DNA from: a virus
Direction: 5' to 3' (one strand)
Length of the DNA stretch: 47,391 bases
Virus record (IMG/VR): IMGVR_UViG_3300025732_000071
Span: 1-47,391 of that record
The position numbers were made by a program, and so were the translations under genes. Positions 33,172-40,528 of the stretch are shown here, piece by piece. Each line of letters begins with the position of its first letter. Position 1 is the stretch's first letter. The notes beneath the pieces are model-generated. The model did not search any database, was not told the origin of the DNA, and worked only from the letters and a program-made list of their open reading frames with translations.

Positions 33172-34916
33172 CAGACATATTTAAGGCGGCGGCTCACTAC
33201 GCCGCAGAGTTCGGCTGGCCGCTGGTGCGGAACTATGGAATGCGAGAGGACGGTGCCTGCATGTGCCGCCTCGGATTCTCATGCGCGACTCCTGGGAAGC
33301 ACCCTGTAGAAAACGACTGGCTTCCGCACGCCACGAAGGACGAGGACACGATCGCCTCGTGGTTCGAGGGTGGCGAGCGGTGGAACATCGGACTGCCGCT
33401 CGGCACTGCCAGCGGCCTGGTCGACACCGAATGGGACGACGAGAAGTCGCTCGAGACGGCGAAGAAGTTCGGGATCATCAACGCCCGCACAATTGGCTAC
33501 TCGTCGAACCGCGGCGGCCACCGCCTCTGGCTCATGGACGAGCGGTTGATCTCCATTCCACGCGGCGTCAAGAAGATTGGTGGCCTAGAGGTTCGATTCG
33601 GCGGCGGCGGAAAGCAGGCGCAGTCGATCATCCCCCCCAGCCGCCACCACACCGGGAACGTCTACAAGTGGGATGCGGGGCGATCACCGGACGAAATCGA
33701 GCCAGCGCGTCTACCAGAGGCGCTCGTGCTGGCCGTGATTTCGGCGTGCGCTGGCGAGACTTCTGGAGAAGGCGTGATCACGAAGAACACGCTCTTCGAG
33801 CGTGTTGTGGGGAAGGGCGAGCGTCACGACTCGATGGTGGCGTGGATTTCATCTGAAGTCATGCGAATGCGCGATCCGCACGACCCTGCGGAGCAGCAGA
33901 ACGTCCTGATGGTTATGCGGTCGCTCAACAAGACCCAATGCAGTCCAGAGCTAGAAGAGCCGGAACTGCGGCAAATCTGGATGAGCCAGTTGCGGTGGGG
34001 CATGAAGGCCCGCGCGGCCGGGGCGACGAAGATCGCGAGCACAGACCAGGACGCAGACAAGAAGGTCGAGGAGGCGAAGGCCAGGAACGTCCACGCGGCC
34101 AGCGGCCTCGAGTTCCGCGGCGGCGAGTGGTTCCCTGGAATGTGGAAGTTGACGGTCGTGCATTCCGACCCCAAGGAGTTCAAATTGCACGTTCCGGTCG
34201 TCGCCAACAGCGACGGGAGGGCCGACCATGTCCATGTCTCGCTCTCGAGCGCCGACTGGAGCAGCCCGATCTCGGTGGCCCGCAAGATTCTTGAGGCCAC
34301 TGGGACGATCGACGTCACCGACCCGAACCCGAAGGAGTGGGCCAAGATTTGGAACGGCTTCTCCTTCAAGAAGGAGGGCGAGAAGGCGTGGACGCGGGTC
34401 CGCGGCCTGAAGGTCAAACTCATGGACGAGAAGACAGAGGAGTGGCCTCCGGCGGAACAGCAGCGGTTCGCCGTCGTCGCCGGCTGGCTGCTCGACGGAC
34501 TGTCGGCAGCCGTACGGCCGGAGGCCGACGCGGACGGCACCGCGCCACACCCCTCTGGACGGCCCTCCTGGGTCAATTCAGCCGAGGGGGAGCCACTGCT
34601 CTACTTCTCATGGAATCGTGTCTGGGAGGACATTCAGAAGAACCGGAAGGTGCGTCTGGCCGAGGGGGAGTGCATCGCCCTCAAGCGACGCATCCTGGCT
34701 GCCTCCGGCGAGCCGGAGTTCAGAATCGACCGGCACCGAACCGCGACCGGCGTGAGGCGCCGGTACGTCGTGTGGACGCAGAAGCACATTACCCATCTTG
34801 AAAACATTGCCCATCCTGAAGGCGGTGTCCCGCAAAGTGGCCTTATAGATAGGGGGGAAATTGAAAATCAAAACCCAGTGACGAGCGCGGGAACGCTGGT
34901 TTGCGGTCCAACGTGA
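33168..34916 (+). CDS. Prim-pol type primase-polymerase
   Basis: 582-residue protein. The N-terminal 200 residues are a bifunctional primase-polymerase domain: HYAAEFGWPLVRNYG opens it, GLVDTEWDD (83-91) supplies metal-binding acids, SSNRGGHRLWL (112-122) the sGG-H motif, and QSIIPPSRHHTGNVYKW the nucleotide-side motif. The usual D-x-D is D-T-E here, followed by DD. Residues 230-330 are helical and linker-like, and the C-terminal half (330-560) is an unrecognised module. AAGGAGG lies before ATG 33168, deciding the start over an in-phase upstream one. It should prime phage replication; no separate DNA polymerase is in the window. Confidence 0.85.
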   Translation: MTDIFKAAAHYAAEFGWPLVRNYGMREDGACMCRLGFSCATPGKHPVENDWLPHATKDEDTIASWFEGGERWNIGLPLGTASGLVDTEWDDEKSLETAKKFGIINARTIGYSSNRGGHRLWLMDERLISIPRGVKKIGGLEVRFGGGGKQAQSIIPPSRHHTGNVYKWDAGRSPDEIEPARLPEALVLAVISACAGETSGEGVITKNTLFERVVGKGERHDSMVAWISSEVMRMRDPHDPAEQQNVLMVMRSLNKTQCSPELEEPELRQIWMSQLRWGMKARAAGATKIASTDQDADKKVEEAKARNVHAASGLEFRGGEWFPGMWKLTVVHSDPKEFKLHVPVVANSDGRADHVHVSLSSADWSSPISVARKILEATGTIDVTDPNPKEWAKIWNGFSFKKEGEKAWTRVRGLKVKLMDEKTEEWPPAEQQRFAVVAGWLLDGLSAAVRPEADADGTAPHPSGRPSWVNSAEGEPLLYFSWNRVWEDIQKNRKVRLAEGECIALKRRILAASGEPEFRIDRHRTATGVRRRYVVWTQKHITHLENIAHPEGGVPQSGLIDRGEIENQNPVTSAGTLVCGPT

Positions 34917-34945
34917 CGAAAGTGCCTGGAAATAAAGGACTTACG

Positions 34946-34966
34946 GTGGACCGGAAACCGGCCCAC
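34946..34966 (+). promoter_or_regulatory. Hairpin before UvrD-like gene
   Basis: GTGGACCGG and CCGGCCCAC pair, with one A-C mismatch, around an AAA loop. It is followed by an A-rich stretch and the AAGGAGG ribosome site of the next gene. No T-run, so not a rightward terminator; it may protect or separate the helicase message. Confidence 0.4.
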
Positions 34967-34995
34967 AAAAAACCAAACAAGGAGGAAAACGGGCC

Positions 34996-36636
34996 ATGCA
35001 ATCAGCGAGGCTTGTCGGTGGGGCTGGGACGGGGAAAACGACGGAGTTGCTCAAGATCATGGGCGACGTCGTGGAGCGGATCGGCGAGCCGTCGCAGATC
35101 GGCTTTGCGTCGTTCACCAAGGCCGCCAGGGCCGAGATGGTGTCCAGGGCGTCGGAGCGGTTCGACTGCCACCCCAGCGTCCTGGAGAAGCATGGGTGGT
35201 TCAGGACGGTGCATTCAACGTGCTACCGGCAACTGGAGATCAAGAACGGCGACCTCCTTAAGGCCGACAACGAGTCCACGAAGTGGATCGCCGACCGCCT
35301 CCGGGTGCGGGTGGAGTGGAAGAAGGTCGACGACAGCGGGTTCACCTCGGTCGTCGGCGACGACGAGGCGGCGATTTCCCTGTCGCTCTGGGACGTCTCC
35401 CGCAACCGCGTCGAGCCGCTGGCCGACGTTCACGCCAGGCGTTCGGTGGCTGGTCTGGACGTCCCGTCGCTCGAGACGGTGAAGTTCTGGGTTAAGGCAT
35501 ACGAGGACGCCAAGAAGATCGACGGCCGCGTCGACTACGTCGACACGCTGGCGATGTTCTCGGGCGTTCGGTTCACCATCGACGGGCCGGAGTCCGTCGA
35601 GCCGAACGGCATCCAGCCCGTCGGCGTGAAGGCATGGATATTCGACGAGGCCCAAGACTCGTCGAAGTTGGTCGACATGGTCTGCCGGCGGCTCGCTTCT
35701 GGGCCGGATGTGAAGTGGGTGTTCCTCGCCGCAGACCCATTCCAGTCGGTCTTTGGCTTTGGCGGTGCAGATTACCGAAACTTCCTATCTTGGGAAGTCG
35801 ACAAGGAGCGGACGATGCCGCAGTCCTACCGCTGCCCGCGGGCGGTGATGGAACTGGGCGAGCGGTGCCTGAAGCGGATGCGGACGGGATACTTCGACCG
35901 CGGGATCGCTCCGGCCTCGCATGACGGGTGCGTGATCCGCGAGCCGTCGATTGAGCACGCCCTCGCCCAGGTCGACGGTTCGCGGACGACCCTGGTGCTG
36001 GCACGGTGCAATTTCTCGCTGGCGAAGTTCGAGGACATCCTCACAGCCAGGAAGATTCCGCACGCCAGGATCACCAAAAGCGACGATACGAAGGCATTGA
36101 CCGCGTTCAATGCCTACTGGAAACTACAACACGGCAAGGGCATCGGCCACGACGAGTGGCAGACTGCCATCGAACTGACGCCGGCCCGGTCGATGGGCGA
36201 CCAGTTCCTCCTCCACGGGGCGAAGAAGGCGTGGCGGGACGGACGGTTCAAGGATCATGTGGACTACATGGGGGCAGACGAGCTTGTCACCGTTGGGGGC
36301 TGCACGCCTCTGCTGGCGCAGCACGTTGCCGATGGGAAGTGGGCCGACCTCCTGGACGGCGGCGCGAAGTGGTATCACGCCGCGAAGAAGCACGGCCCCG
36401 GCGTGGCGACGACGCCGAACGTGCGGCTGTCCACGATCCACGGGGCCAAGGGAATGGAGGCCCAGGACGTCGTCCTGGCGACGGAGACGGCGACCCGCGT
36501 CGAGAAGGAGCGGCAACTGGACCCCGCCACGTTCGACGAGGAGTGCCGCATCGAATACGTCGGCGTGACCCGCGCCAAGGAGCGGCTGATCGTCTGTGAG
36601 TCCGATGAACCCAACGCAATGGAGTTGCCCCTATGA
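34996..36636 (+). CDS. UvrD/Rep-like SF1 helicase
   Basis: 546-residue SF1A helicase. Motif I GGAGTGKT (8-15), Ia FASFTKAARAEM, Ib TVHS (71-74), II FDEAQD (216-221), III AADPFQSVFGF, IV SYRCPRAV, V STIHGAKGMEAQDVV and VI YVGVTRAKERL are all present. It would unwind DNA 3' to 5'. It is shorter than cellular UvrD (about 720), with reduced 1B/2B insertions, as is common in phages. Works with the prim-pol and SNF2 helicase. It overlaps the next gene by 4 bases. Confidence 0.93.
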   Translation: MQSARLVGGAGTGKTTELLKIMGDVVERIGEPSQIGFASFTKAARAEMVSRASERFDCHPSVLEKHGWFRTVHSTCYRQLEIKNGDLLKADNESTKWIADRLRVRVEWKKVDDSGFTSVVGDDEAAISLSLWDVSRNRVEPLADVHARRSVAGLDVPSLETVKFWVKAYEDAKKIDGRVDYVDTLAMFSGVRFTIDGPESVEPNGIQPVGVKAWIFDEAQDSSKLVDMVCRRLASGPDVKWVFLAADPFQSVFGFGGADYRNFLSWEVDKERTMPQSYRCPRAVMELGERCLKRMRTGYFDRGIAPASHDGCVIREPSIEHALAQVDGSRTTLVLARCNFSLAKFEDILTARKIPHARITKSDDTKALTAFNAYWKLQHGKGIGHDEWQTAIELTPARSMGDQFLLHGAKKAWRDGRFKDHVDYMGADELVTVGGCTPLLAQHVADGKWADLLDGGAKWYHAAKKHGPGVATTPNVRLSTIHGAKGMEAQDVVLATETATRVEKERQLDPATFDEECRIEYVGVTRAKERLIVCESDEPNAMELPL

Positions 36637-37112
36637 GCCTACTATTCGAGACATCGCTGCCGCCGGAGGATCAGAAGAGGCAGCCCCGGCGTGCGCGCAA
36701 GCGCGACGCTAGTAGGGGAGGTCAAAACGAGTTCGTCCCGGCTTTCGATGTGTCGCAATCTATAAAGGAACTTCGCCCCCTCGGCCGCATCGACCACGCC
36801 TACGTCTGTGCCGACGATGCCTGCGTAGCCGAGTGCCATGACATCCTCGACGAGGATCGCGGCCAGTGGCTCCTGGAGTGCTGTTTCTGCGGGACGAAGC
36901 AGGAGGCGAAGGCAATAGCCGGCGTCATCCAGGAGCCGGCGCCTGACGCATTCCGGTTCCGCGACGGCCGATACGCCGGCCAGACGCTCGACGAGGCCGC
37001 CGCCACGCCGCGTGGCGCCGACTACCTGTCCTGGGCAGCCGAAAGCCACCCACGCCCTGCCGTTCGCGAGGCGGTGAAAACTTGGCTTGCCAAGCGGTCT
37101 GGCGGTCTGTAG
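36633..37112 (+). CDS. Zn-binding protein, DUF3820-like end
   Basis: 159-residue protein. The middle has four to five cysteines (YVCADDACVAEC, then CCFCGTKQEAKA) for zinc. The end FRFRDGRYAGQTLDEAAATP ... ADYLSWAAESHP follows the F-x-x-G-x-Y-x-G-x-T-L pattern of DUF3820-like domains, often attached to exonucleases. A basic N-terminal stretch (KRQPRRARKRDA) suggests nucleic-acid contact. ATGA overlap with the helicase. Confidence 0.65.
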   Translation: MSLLFETSLPPEDQKRQPRRARKRDASRGGQNEFVPAFDVSQSIKELRPLGRIDHAYVCADDACVAECHDILDEDRGQWLLECCFCGTKQEAKAIAGVIQEPAPDAFRFRDGRYAGQTLDEAAATPRGADYLSWAAESHPRPAVREAVKTWLAKRSGGL

Positions 37113-37129
37113 GCTACTCACCACGACAA
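37110..37129 (+). promoter_or_regulatory. Putative phage promoter P6 (csrA)
   Basis: TAGGCTAC, tcacca, CGACAA, overlapping the previous stop. TTGCCA lies 17 bases upstream of TAGGCT (37087-37092), so here the TAGGCT box reads as a -10 with a good -35. The csrA hairpin starts 18 bases after the motif start. Confidence 0.52.
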
Positions 37130-37143
37130 CGGAAGGAGCCGTT
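37128..37143 (+). promoter_or_regulatory. csrA leader hairpin AACGG-AAGGAG-CCGTT
   Basis: Perfect 5-bp stem around a six-base AAGGAG loop that is the csrA ribosome site. Host CsrA genes are known to bind and repress their own leaders, so autoregulation is the simplest reading. Confidence 0.68.
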
Positions 37144-37147
37144 TCTC

Positions 37148-37318
37148 ATGCTCGTCATCACGCGCCGCAAAGGCGAGAAGGTTCAGATCGGGCCTGACAT
37201 CGAGGTCATGGTCACGCGAGTCGCCGACGGCCAGGTGCGTCTGGCGATCAAGGCACCGGACACGACGAAGATCGTGCGGTCGGAGTTGCAGGCGCTCTCG
37301 GAGGCGGCGAAGCGATGA
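37148..37318 (+). CDS. csrA: CsrA-family RNA-binding regulator
   Basis: 56-residue CsrA/RsmA homologue. It opens MLVITRRKGEKVQIGPDIEV; the RNA-binding residues known from E. coli CsrA are kept or conservatively replaced (I4, R6, R7 and R44 in IVRSEL). The dimer would bind A(N)GGA motifs in hairpin loops and block or stabilise messages. At least six leaders in this window show such hairpins, including its own. ATG at 37148 is 9 bases from the loop SD. Overlaps the next gene by 4 bases. Confidence 0.93.
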   Translation: MLVITRRKGEKVQIGPDIEVMVTRVADGQVRLAIKAPDTTKIVRSELQALSEAAKR

Positions 37319-37641
37319 ACCGCAGGGAACTCATCCAGTGGCTCTCAGCAGGCACCGTCGGCATCGCCGCATCGGTGTCGCCTGAAGGCGGCGTTGACGC
37401 CGAGGCGGCCACTGCGGAGGTCAAGGAACTGCCGCAGGAGAAGGCGATTCTGGTGTTCTCGCTGCACTATCCGATTTCGCCGGATCGGCTGGAAGCACTG
37501 CAAGACAGCGCTCGCGAGTTCTTGGCTGAAAACTCCATCGACATTCCTATGGTCGTGCTGCCTCACGGCCTAAGTCTCAATGTCATCCGCTATCCCGTCG
37601 CTGCGTCGGCGCCGGTGAGTTCTGTGTCATCCAAGGAGTAG
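37315..37641 (+). CDS. Tat-signal exported protein 1
   Basis: 108-residue protein opening MNRRELIQWLSAGTVGIAAS: an RR pair at 3-4, a hydrophobic stretch and small residues, as in twin-arginine signal peptides. The mature part (about 85 residues) has EKAILVFSLHYPISPDRLEAL and a helix LQDSAREFLAENSI. It is flanked by csrA (ATGA overlap) and tatA (5 bases on), so gene order itself supports Tat export. No family recognised. The RR motif is a partial match (R-R-E-L-I in place of R-R-x-F-L-K). Confidence 0.7.
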   Translation: MNRRELIQWLSAGTVGIAASVSPEGGVDAEAATAEVKELPQEKAILVFSLHYPISPDRLEALQDSAREFLAENSIDIPMVVLPHGLSLNVIRYPVAASAPVSSVSSKE

Positions 37642-37646
37642 GAACC

Positions 37647-37835
37647 ATGTTCGGACTGGGAACGATCGAGATCGTCGTCATCGGTTGCATCGCTGTGATG
37701 CTGTTCGGCTCGCGGCTGCCCAAGTTGGCCCGCAGCGTCGGCCAGAGCGTCGTCGAGTTCAAGCGAGGCTTCCTGGAGGTCGAGCAGGAGTGCCGCGAGA
37801 TCGAGCGTCACATCGAATCGAAGGTGACGGCGTGA
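37647..37835 (+). CDS. tatA: TatA/E-type twin-arginine translocase subunit
   Basis: 62-residue protein matching TatA. Residues 1-20 (MFGLGTIEIVVIGCIAVMLF) are the short membrane helix, F20-G21 the hinge, and 22-42 an amphipathic helix (SRLPKLARSVGQSVVEFKRG) with the L-P-x-L-x-R-S-x-G pattern. The tail is short and charged. TatA lines the channel that exports folded RR-signal proteins; no TatB or TatC is in the window, so it would have to work with the host's. AAGGAG 8 bases upstream. A membrane-perturbing (lysis) role is an alternative. Confidence 0.88.
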   Translation: MFGLGTIEIVVIGCIAVMLFGSRLPKLARSVGQSVVEFKRGFLEVEQECREIERHIESKVTA

Positions 37836-37930
37836 TCCACACCTGGCTCAACGTCTCCTGCGCTCTCGCCGCGGCCGGCGTGCTGACGTATTTCTCGCTA
37901 CTGCACTGCACGACTTGGTTTGAGGAGTGA
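37832..37930 (+). CDS. Membrane microprotein coupled to tatA
   Basis: 32-residue protein starting at GTG 37832, overlapping the tatA stop (GTGA). Sequence VIHTWLNVSCALAAAGVLTY... has one likely membrane helix (about 6-24) and an acidic end (WFEE). It overlaps the next gene region by sharing a GAGGAG ribosome site. Size and coupling suggest a partner or modulator of TatA, or a pinholin-like peptide. Too short for family assignment. Confidence 0.55.
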   Translation: MIHTWLNVSCALAAAGVLTYFSLLHCTTWFEE

Positions 37931-37932
37931 CG

Positions 37933-38130
37933 ATGTTTGAAGAGACGAAGGCAATCGACAGCGCTGCGGACGCCCTTCTGTTTTGCGACTACTTGGCTAG
38001 GTTCGGAAGCGGCGAAATGGTGAAGCACTACGCAGGGATAGCGAACGTAATACGCGACCTTTCCATACGCCTTGCTTCGCAGGCGATGGCTATGGAGCGA
38101 TCAGAGGCCGCAAAGGATTCAGCCCGATAG
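37933..38130 (+). CDS. Small helical protein
   Basis: 65-residue protein (MFEETKAIDSAADALLFCDY...), mostly helical and mildly charged. The ATG at 37933 follows GAGGAG by 5 bases; an in-phase GTG two codons upstream overlaps the previous stop. No family recognised. Part of the csrA-tatA operon by spacing. Confidence 0.55.
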   Translation: MFEETKAIDSAADALLFCDYLARFGSGEMVKHYAGIANVIRDLSIRLASQAMAMERSEAAKDSAR

Positions 38131-38212
38131 TTTGGAACCGGATGTGCGCACGCCGGACAAGGAAAAACGCCAGAAAGCGCTGGAGACGCGGGTTCGACCC
38201 CCGCAAGGGCTG
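38120..38212 (+). other. tRNA-like segment (not a canonical tRNA)
   Basis: GCGGG-TTCGACC-CCCGC (38188-38204) is a textbook T arm with a GGTTCGA loop, followed two bases later by GGGCTG (38207-38212), which can pair with CAGCCC at 38120-38125. A CCGG/CCGG stem and a CCAG/CTGG stem lie between. The middle is too long and has no clear anticodon arm, and no CCA end is present. Could be a decayed tRNA, a tRNA mimic, or a piece of tRNA acting as att DNA. It spans the end of one gene and the leader of the next. Confidence 0.35.
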
Positions 38213-38217
38213 CTTCG

Positions 38218-38454
38218 ATGAAGACTTACCGCCGCGAACTCACCGGAGCCATCAAGGGCAACAGCCGCCTGCGGCGGCGGCTTGACGAAGCGAAAGAACG
38301 AGTCGCGCGGCTCGAGCGGAACGTGATGTTTCTGGTGGCGAAGTTGGACGCGATTGGACACGGCGACGACGAGGATGTGCGGAAGTGTGCGTGGAGCGTG
38401 GGCTGGTTTCGCAGCCCCGAGGTGGCGAGGAAGGTCAGGGAGGCGATGGAGTGA
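38218..38454 (+). CDS. Small basic coiled-coil protein
   Basis: 78-residue protein, very basic N-terminus (MKTYRRELTGAIKGNSRLRR) followed by a heptad-like helix (DEAKERVARLERNVMFLV) and a C-terminal part with SPEVARKVREAME. No clear ribosome site; its leader is the tRNA-like segment. Overlaps the methyltransferase start by 1 base (TGATG). Possibly DNA-binding; function unknown. Confidence 0.6.
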   Translation: MKTYRRELTGAIKGNSRLRRRLDEAKERVARLERNVMFLVAKLDAIGHGDDEDVRKCAWSVGWFRSPEVARKVREAME

Positions 38455-39590
38455 TGGAACACAGGATTATTCAAGGCGACTGCATCGAAGGGTTGCGGAC
38501 GCTCGCAGACGACAGCGTCCACTGCTGCGTAACAAGCCCGCCATACTGGGGTTTGCGTGACTACGGCCATGACGGGCAGATCGGCCTGGAGTCCACACCG
38601 GAAGCCTACGTCGCCCGCATGGTGGAGGTGTTCCGCGAGGTGCGGCGTGTGCTGCGCGAGGACGGGACTTGCTGGGTAAACCTGGGGGATTCGTACAACG
38701 CATACAACGGGAATCGTGGCGGTTCTACGTCCTTCCAGGCAGCAACAGAGGTCGCGTGCCCCTCACTGCCAAAAGGGAACGGCCTTTCGTGCAAGTCACT
38801 GAAAAACAAAGACCTTGTCGGCATCCCATGGCGAGTCGCCTTCGCCCTTCAGTCTGACGGGTGGTGGCTGCGCCAGGACATCATCTGGCACAAGCCAAAC
38901 CCGATGCCAGAGAGCGTGCGTGATCGCTGCACGAAGGCGCATGAGTACGTTTTTATGCTGACTAAGAGCGAGCGGTATTACTACGACTCGGTTGCTGTAA
39001 GCGAGACAGCAAAGCATAAAGACGCAAAAAACATCCCCTACGCGACTCGGAGGGTTCTTGACGGGAGCGAGACGAAAATACAAAGACAAGAGCGTACATA
39101 TACGGAAAAGGCAACCCGCAACCGTCGATCCGTCTGGACGGTGACGACAAAGCCCTACAAAGGCGCGCACTTCGCAACCATGCCGCCTGACCTCGTCGAG
39201 CCGTGCGTTCTCGCCGGCACGAGCGAGGAGGGCTGCTGTCCGCACTGCGGATCGCCGTGGGGCAGGATTACGGAGCGAAAGGAACTGACACGCCCACGCC
39301 CCAATGCCTACACAAAGAGACATGGCGAAGAGGGTACTGGAAACCACTGCGCGAACGACGTCGCTGGAGTCTCTGTCGAGACAAAAGGGTGGCAGCCGTC
39401 GTGCAAGTGTCAAGAGCACAGGCCAGTGCCGTGTCTTGTGCTGGACCCATTCGCCGGCTCTGGGACGACGCTTGCTGTTGCAGCGAAACTCGGCCGCAGC
39501 GGAGTCGGGTGTGAGTTGAATCCAGAGTACGTCAAGTTAGCGCACGAGCGGATCGCCAAGTCCGTCGAGCGAGAGAGGTTGTTTGCATGA
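38454..39590 (+). CDS. DNA methyltransferase (TSPPYW type)
   Basis: 378-residue SAM-dependent DNA methyltransferase. TSPPYWG (27-33) is motif IV and VLDPFAGSGTTLAVAA (from 329) is motif I; this order, IV before I, marks the beta class, N4-cytosine or N6-adenine. Zinc-like cysteines lie at GCCPHCGSPWG and CKCQ near residues 260-310, an insertion not seen in minimal enzymes. No restriction enzyme is adjacent, so it is an orphan that may protect phage DNA from host restriction. Overlaps the next gene by 4 bases. Confidence 0.93.
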   Translation: MEHRIIQGDCIEGLRTLADDSVHCCVTSPPYWGLRDYGHDGQIGLESTPEAYVARMVEVFREVRRVLREDGTCWVNLGDSYNAYNGNRGGSTSFQAATEVACPSLPKGNGLSCKSLKNKDLVGIPWRVAFALQSDGWWLRQDIIWHKPNPMPESVRDRCTKAHEYVFMLTKSERYYYDSVAVSETAKHKDAKNIPYATRRVLDGSETKIQRQERTYTEKATRNRRSVWTVTTKPYKGAHFATMPPDLVEPCVLAGTSEEGCCPHCGSPWGRITERKELTRPRPNAYTKRHGEEGTGNHCANDVAGVSVETKGWQPSCKCQEHRPVPCLVLDPFAGSGTTLAVAAKLGRSGVGCELNPEYVKLAHERIAKSVERERLFA

Positions 39591-39841
39591 CGACGCTCGA
39601 ACTTCTCGCCGAACTCAACCCCGACGCCCTGCTGGCCGACGGCCTCGAGGCGGCCCTGGTGGGCTACACCGTGAACCACCACCACCCGACCGTCGCCGTC
39701 TATGACATCGAGAAGTGCATCGACGTTCTCGTCGAGCGCGACGGCATGACGCCCGAGGAGGCAGACGAGTTTCTGTCGTTCAACACCCTCGGCGCCTACG
39801 TCGGCGAGAACGGGCCGCTGTATGTGAGGTTTGAGAAATGA
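39587..39841 (+). CDS. Small conserved-looking protein
   Basis: 84-residue acidic protein (LNPDALLADGLEAALVGYTV near the start; ending LGAYVGENGPLYVRFEK). One compact alpha/beta domain with a central VAVYDIEKCIDVLVER. Coupled to the methyltransferase and to the next gene by ATGA overlaps. Proteins of this look are common small phage genes, but no function is known to me. Confidence 0.62.
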   Translation: MTTLELLAELNPDALLADGLEAALVGYTVNHHHPTVAVYDIEKCIDVLVERDGMTPEEADEFLSFNTLGAYVGENGPLYVRFEK

Positions 39842-40263
39842 ACTGTACCATCCTCCCCCTCGCCGACCTCGACGTCATCGACATCAACTGGATCGTCATG
39901 CGTCTGACGAAGCCGGACAGCGACTTCCAGCGGGCCTTGCTCGCCGGCCGCCGCCCCGGCGAGATCGCCATCGTGCGTGATCAGGGCGAGATCGTTGGCT
40001 GGGCCAGGACGGAAGCGTGGACTGAAGGCGACGACGGTGCCGGCGGCGAGGTGAACTGGCGCACGCTCGAGGCATTTGTCGCGAAGGACTACCGGACGAT
40101 GGGTGTTGCCGCGTTCGCCGCCGCTGGCCTCAAGTCGGCCCTGGACATCTGGACTGTCGCCGTCTTCCACCCGCACATGCTCCTCGTGGCACGCCGCGCC
40201 GGCTTCCACCCGACGCTGTTCGCAAAGCAGGACGTCGTCGAGACGAAGTGGAGCCGCGTGTGA
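39838..40263 (+). CDS. GNAT-like acetyltransferase
   Basis: 141-residue protein with the strand order of GNAT folds: EIAIVRDQGEIVGWARTEAW (beta 2-3), LEAFVAKDYRTMGVAAFAAA at the acetyl-CoA loop position (in place of R/Q-x-x-G-x-A), and a final RRAGFHPTLF strand. The binding loop is imperfect (Y-R-T-M-G-V-A), so activity is uncertain. Could acetylate a small molecule or protein; phages use such enzymes against host defence. GTGA overlap with the next gene. Confidence 0.55.
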   Translation: MNCTILPLADLDVIDINWIVMRLTKPDSDFQRALLAGRRPGEIAIVRDQGEIVGWARTEAWTEGDDGAGGEVNWRTLEAFVAKDYRTMGVAAFAAAGLKSALDIWTVAVFHPHMLLVARRAGFHPTLFAKQDVVETKWSRV

Positions 40264-40472
40264 CCGACGACGACAAGATCGAGATGCTGGCATCGCTGGT
40301 GCGGTCGCAGCACTGCCTCCGCGACGTCCAAGAGATGTGCGAGGCCGTCGCGACGGCGTCGAAAGAGGCTGGCGAAACTGGGCTGGCCTTTGCGCTGCTG
40401 ATGGTCAAGGAGTCGATCGGCGCCTACTCCAGGGCGCTCGCGAAGTTCGTCGAAAGTGCTGTTGACGAGTAG
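40260..40472 (+). CDS. Small helical protein
   Basis: 70-residue protein (MTDDDKIEMLASLVRSQHCL...), all-helical and acidic. GTG at 40260 overlaps the previous stop; an in-phase GTG at 40248 is less likely. Ends within the promoter-like motif P7. Unrecognised. Confidence 0.55.
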   Translation: MTDDDKIEMLASLVRSQHCLRDVQEMCEAVATASKEAGETGLAFALLMVKESIGAYSRALAKFVESAVDE

Positions 40473-40489
40473 CCTACACTCCGCGATAT
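40462..40489 (+). promoter_or_regulatory. Putative phage promoter P7
   Basis: TTGACG, ag, TAGCCTAC, actccg, CGATAT. The strongest copy: TTGACG and GATATT are 17 bases apart, and TAGCCTAC matches the consensus. The TTGAC-3-TAGCCTA arrangement is identical to P5. It drives the exported-protein genes that follow. Confidence 0.55.
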
Positions 40490-40528
40490 TGCCTGCCGTT
40501 GGTTCGACCCTTCCTTCGGAGCACCCAC

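Noticed and set aside
34946-34966. Hairpin as rightward terminator
   Set aside because: No T-run downstream and an immediate ribosome site follows.
38120-38212. True tRNA gene
   Set aside because: T arm is convincing, but the distance from the acceptor pairing is too large and no anticodon arm or CCA is present; kept as tRNA-like only.
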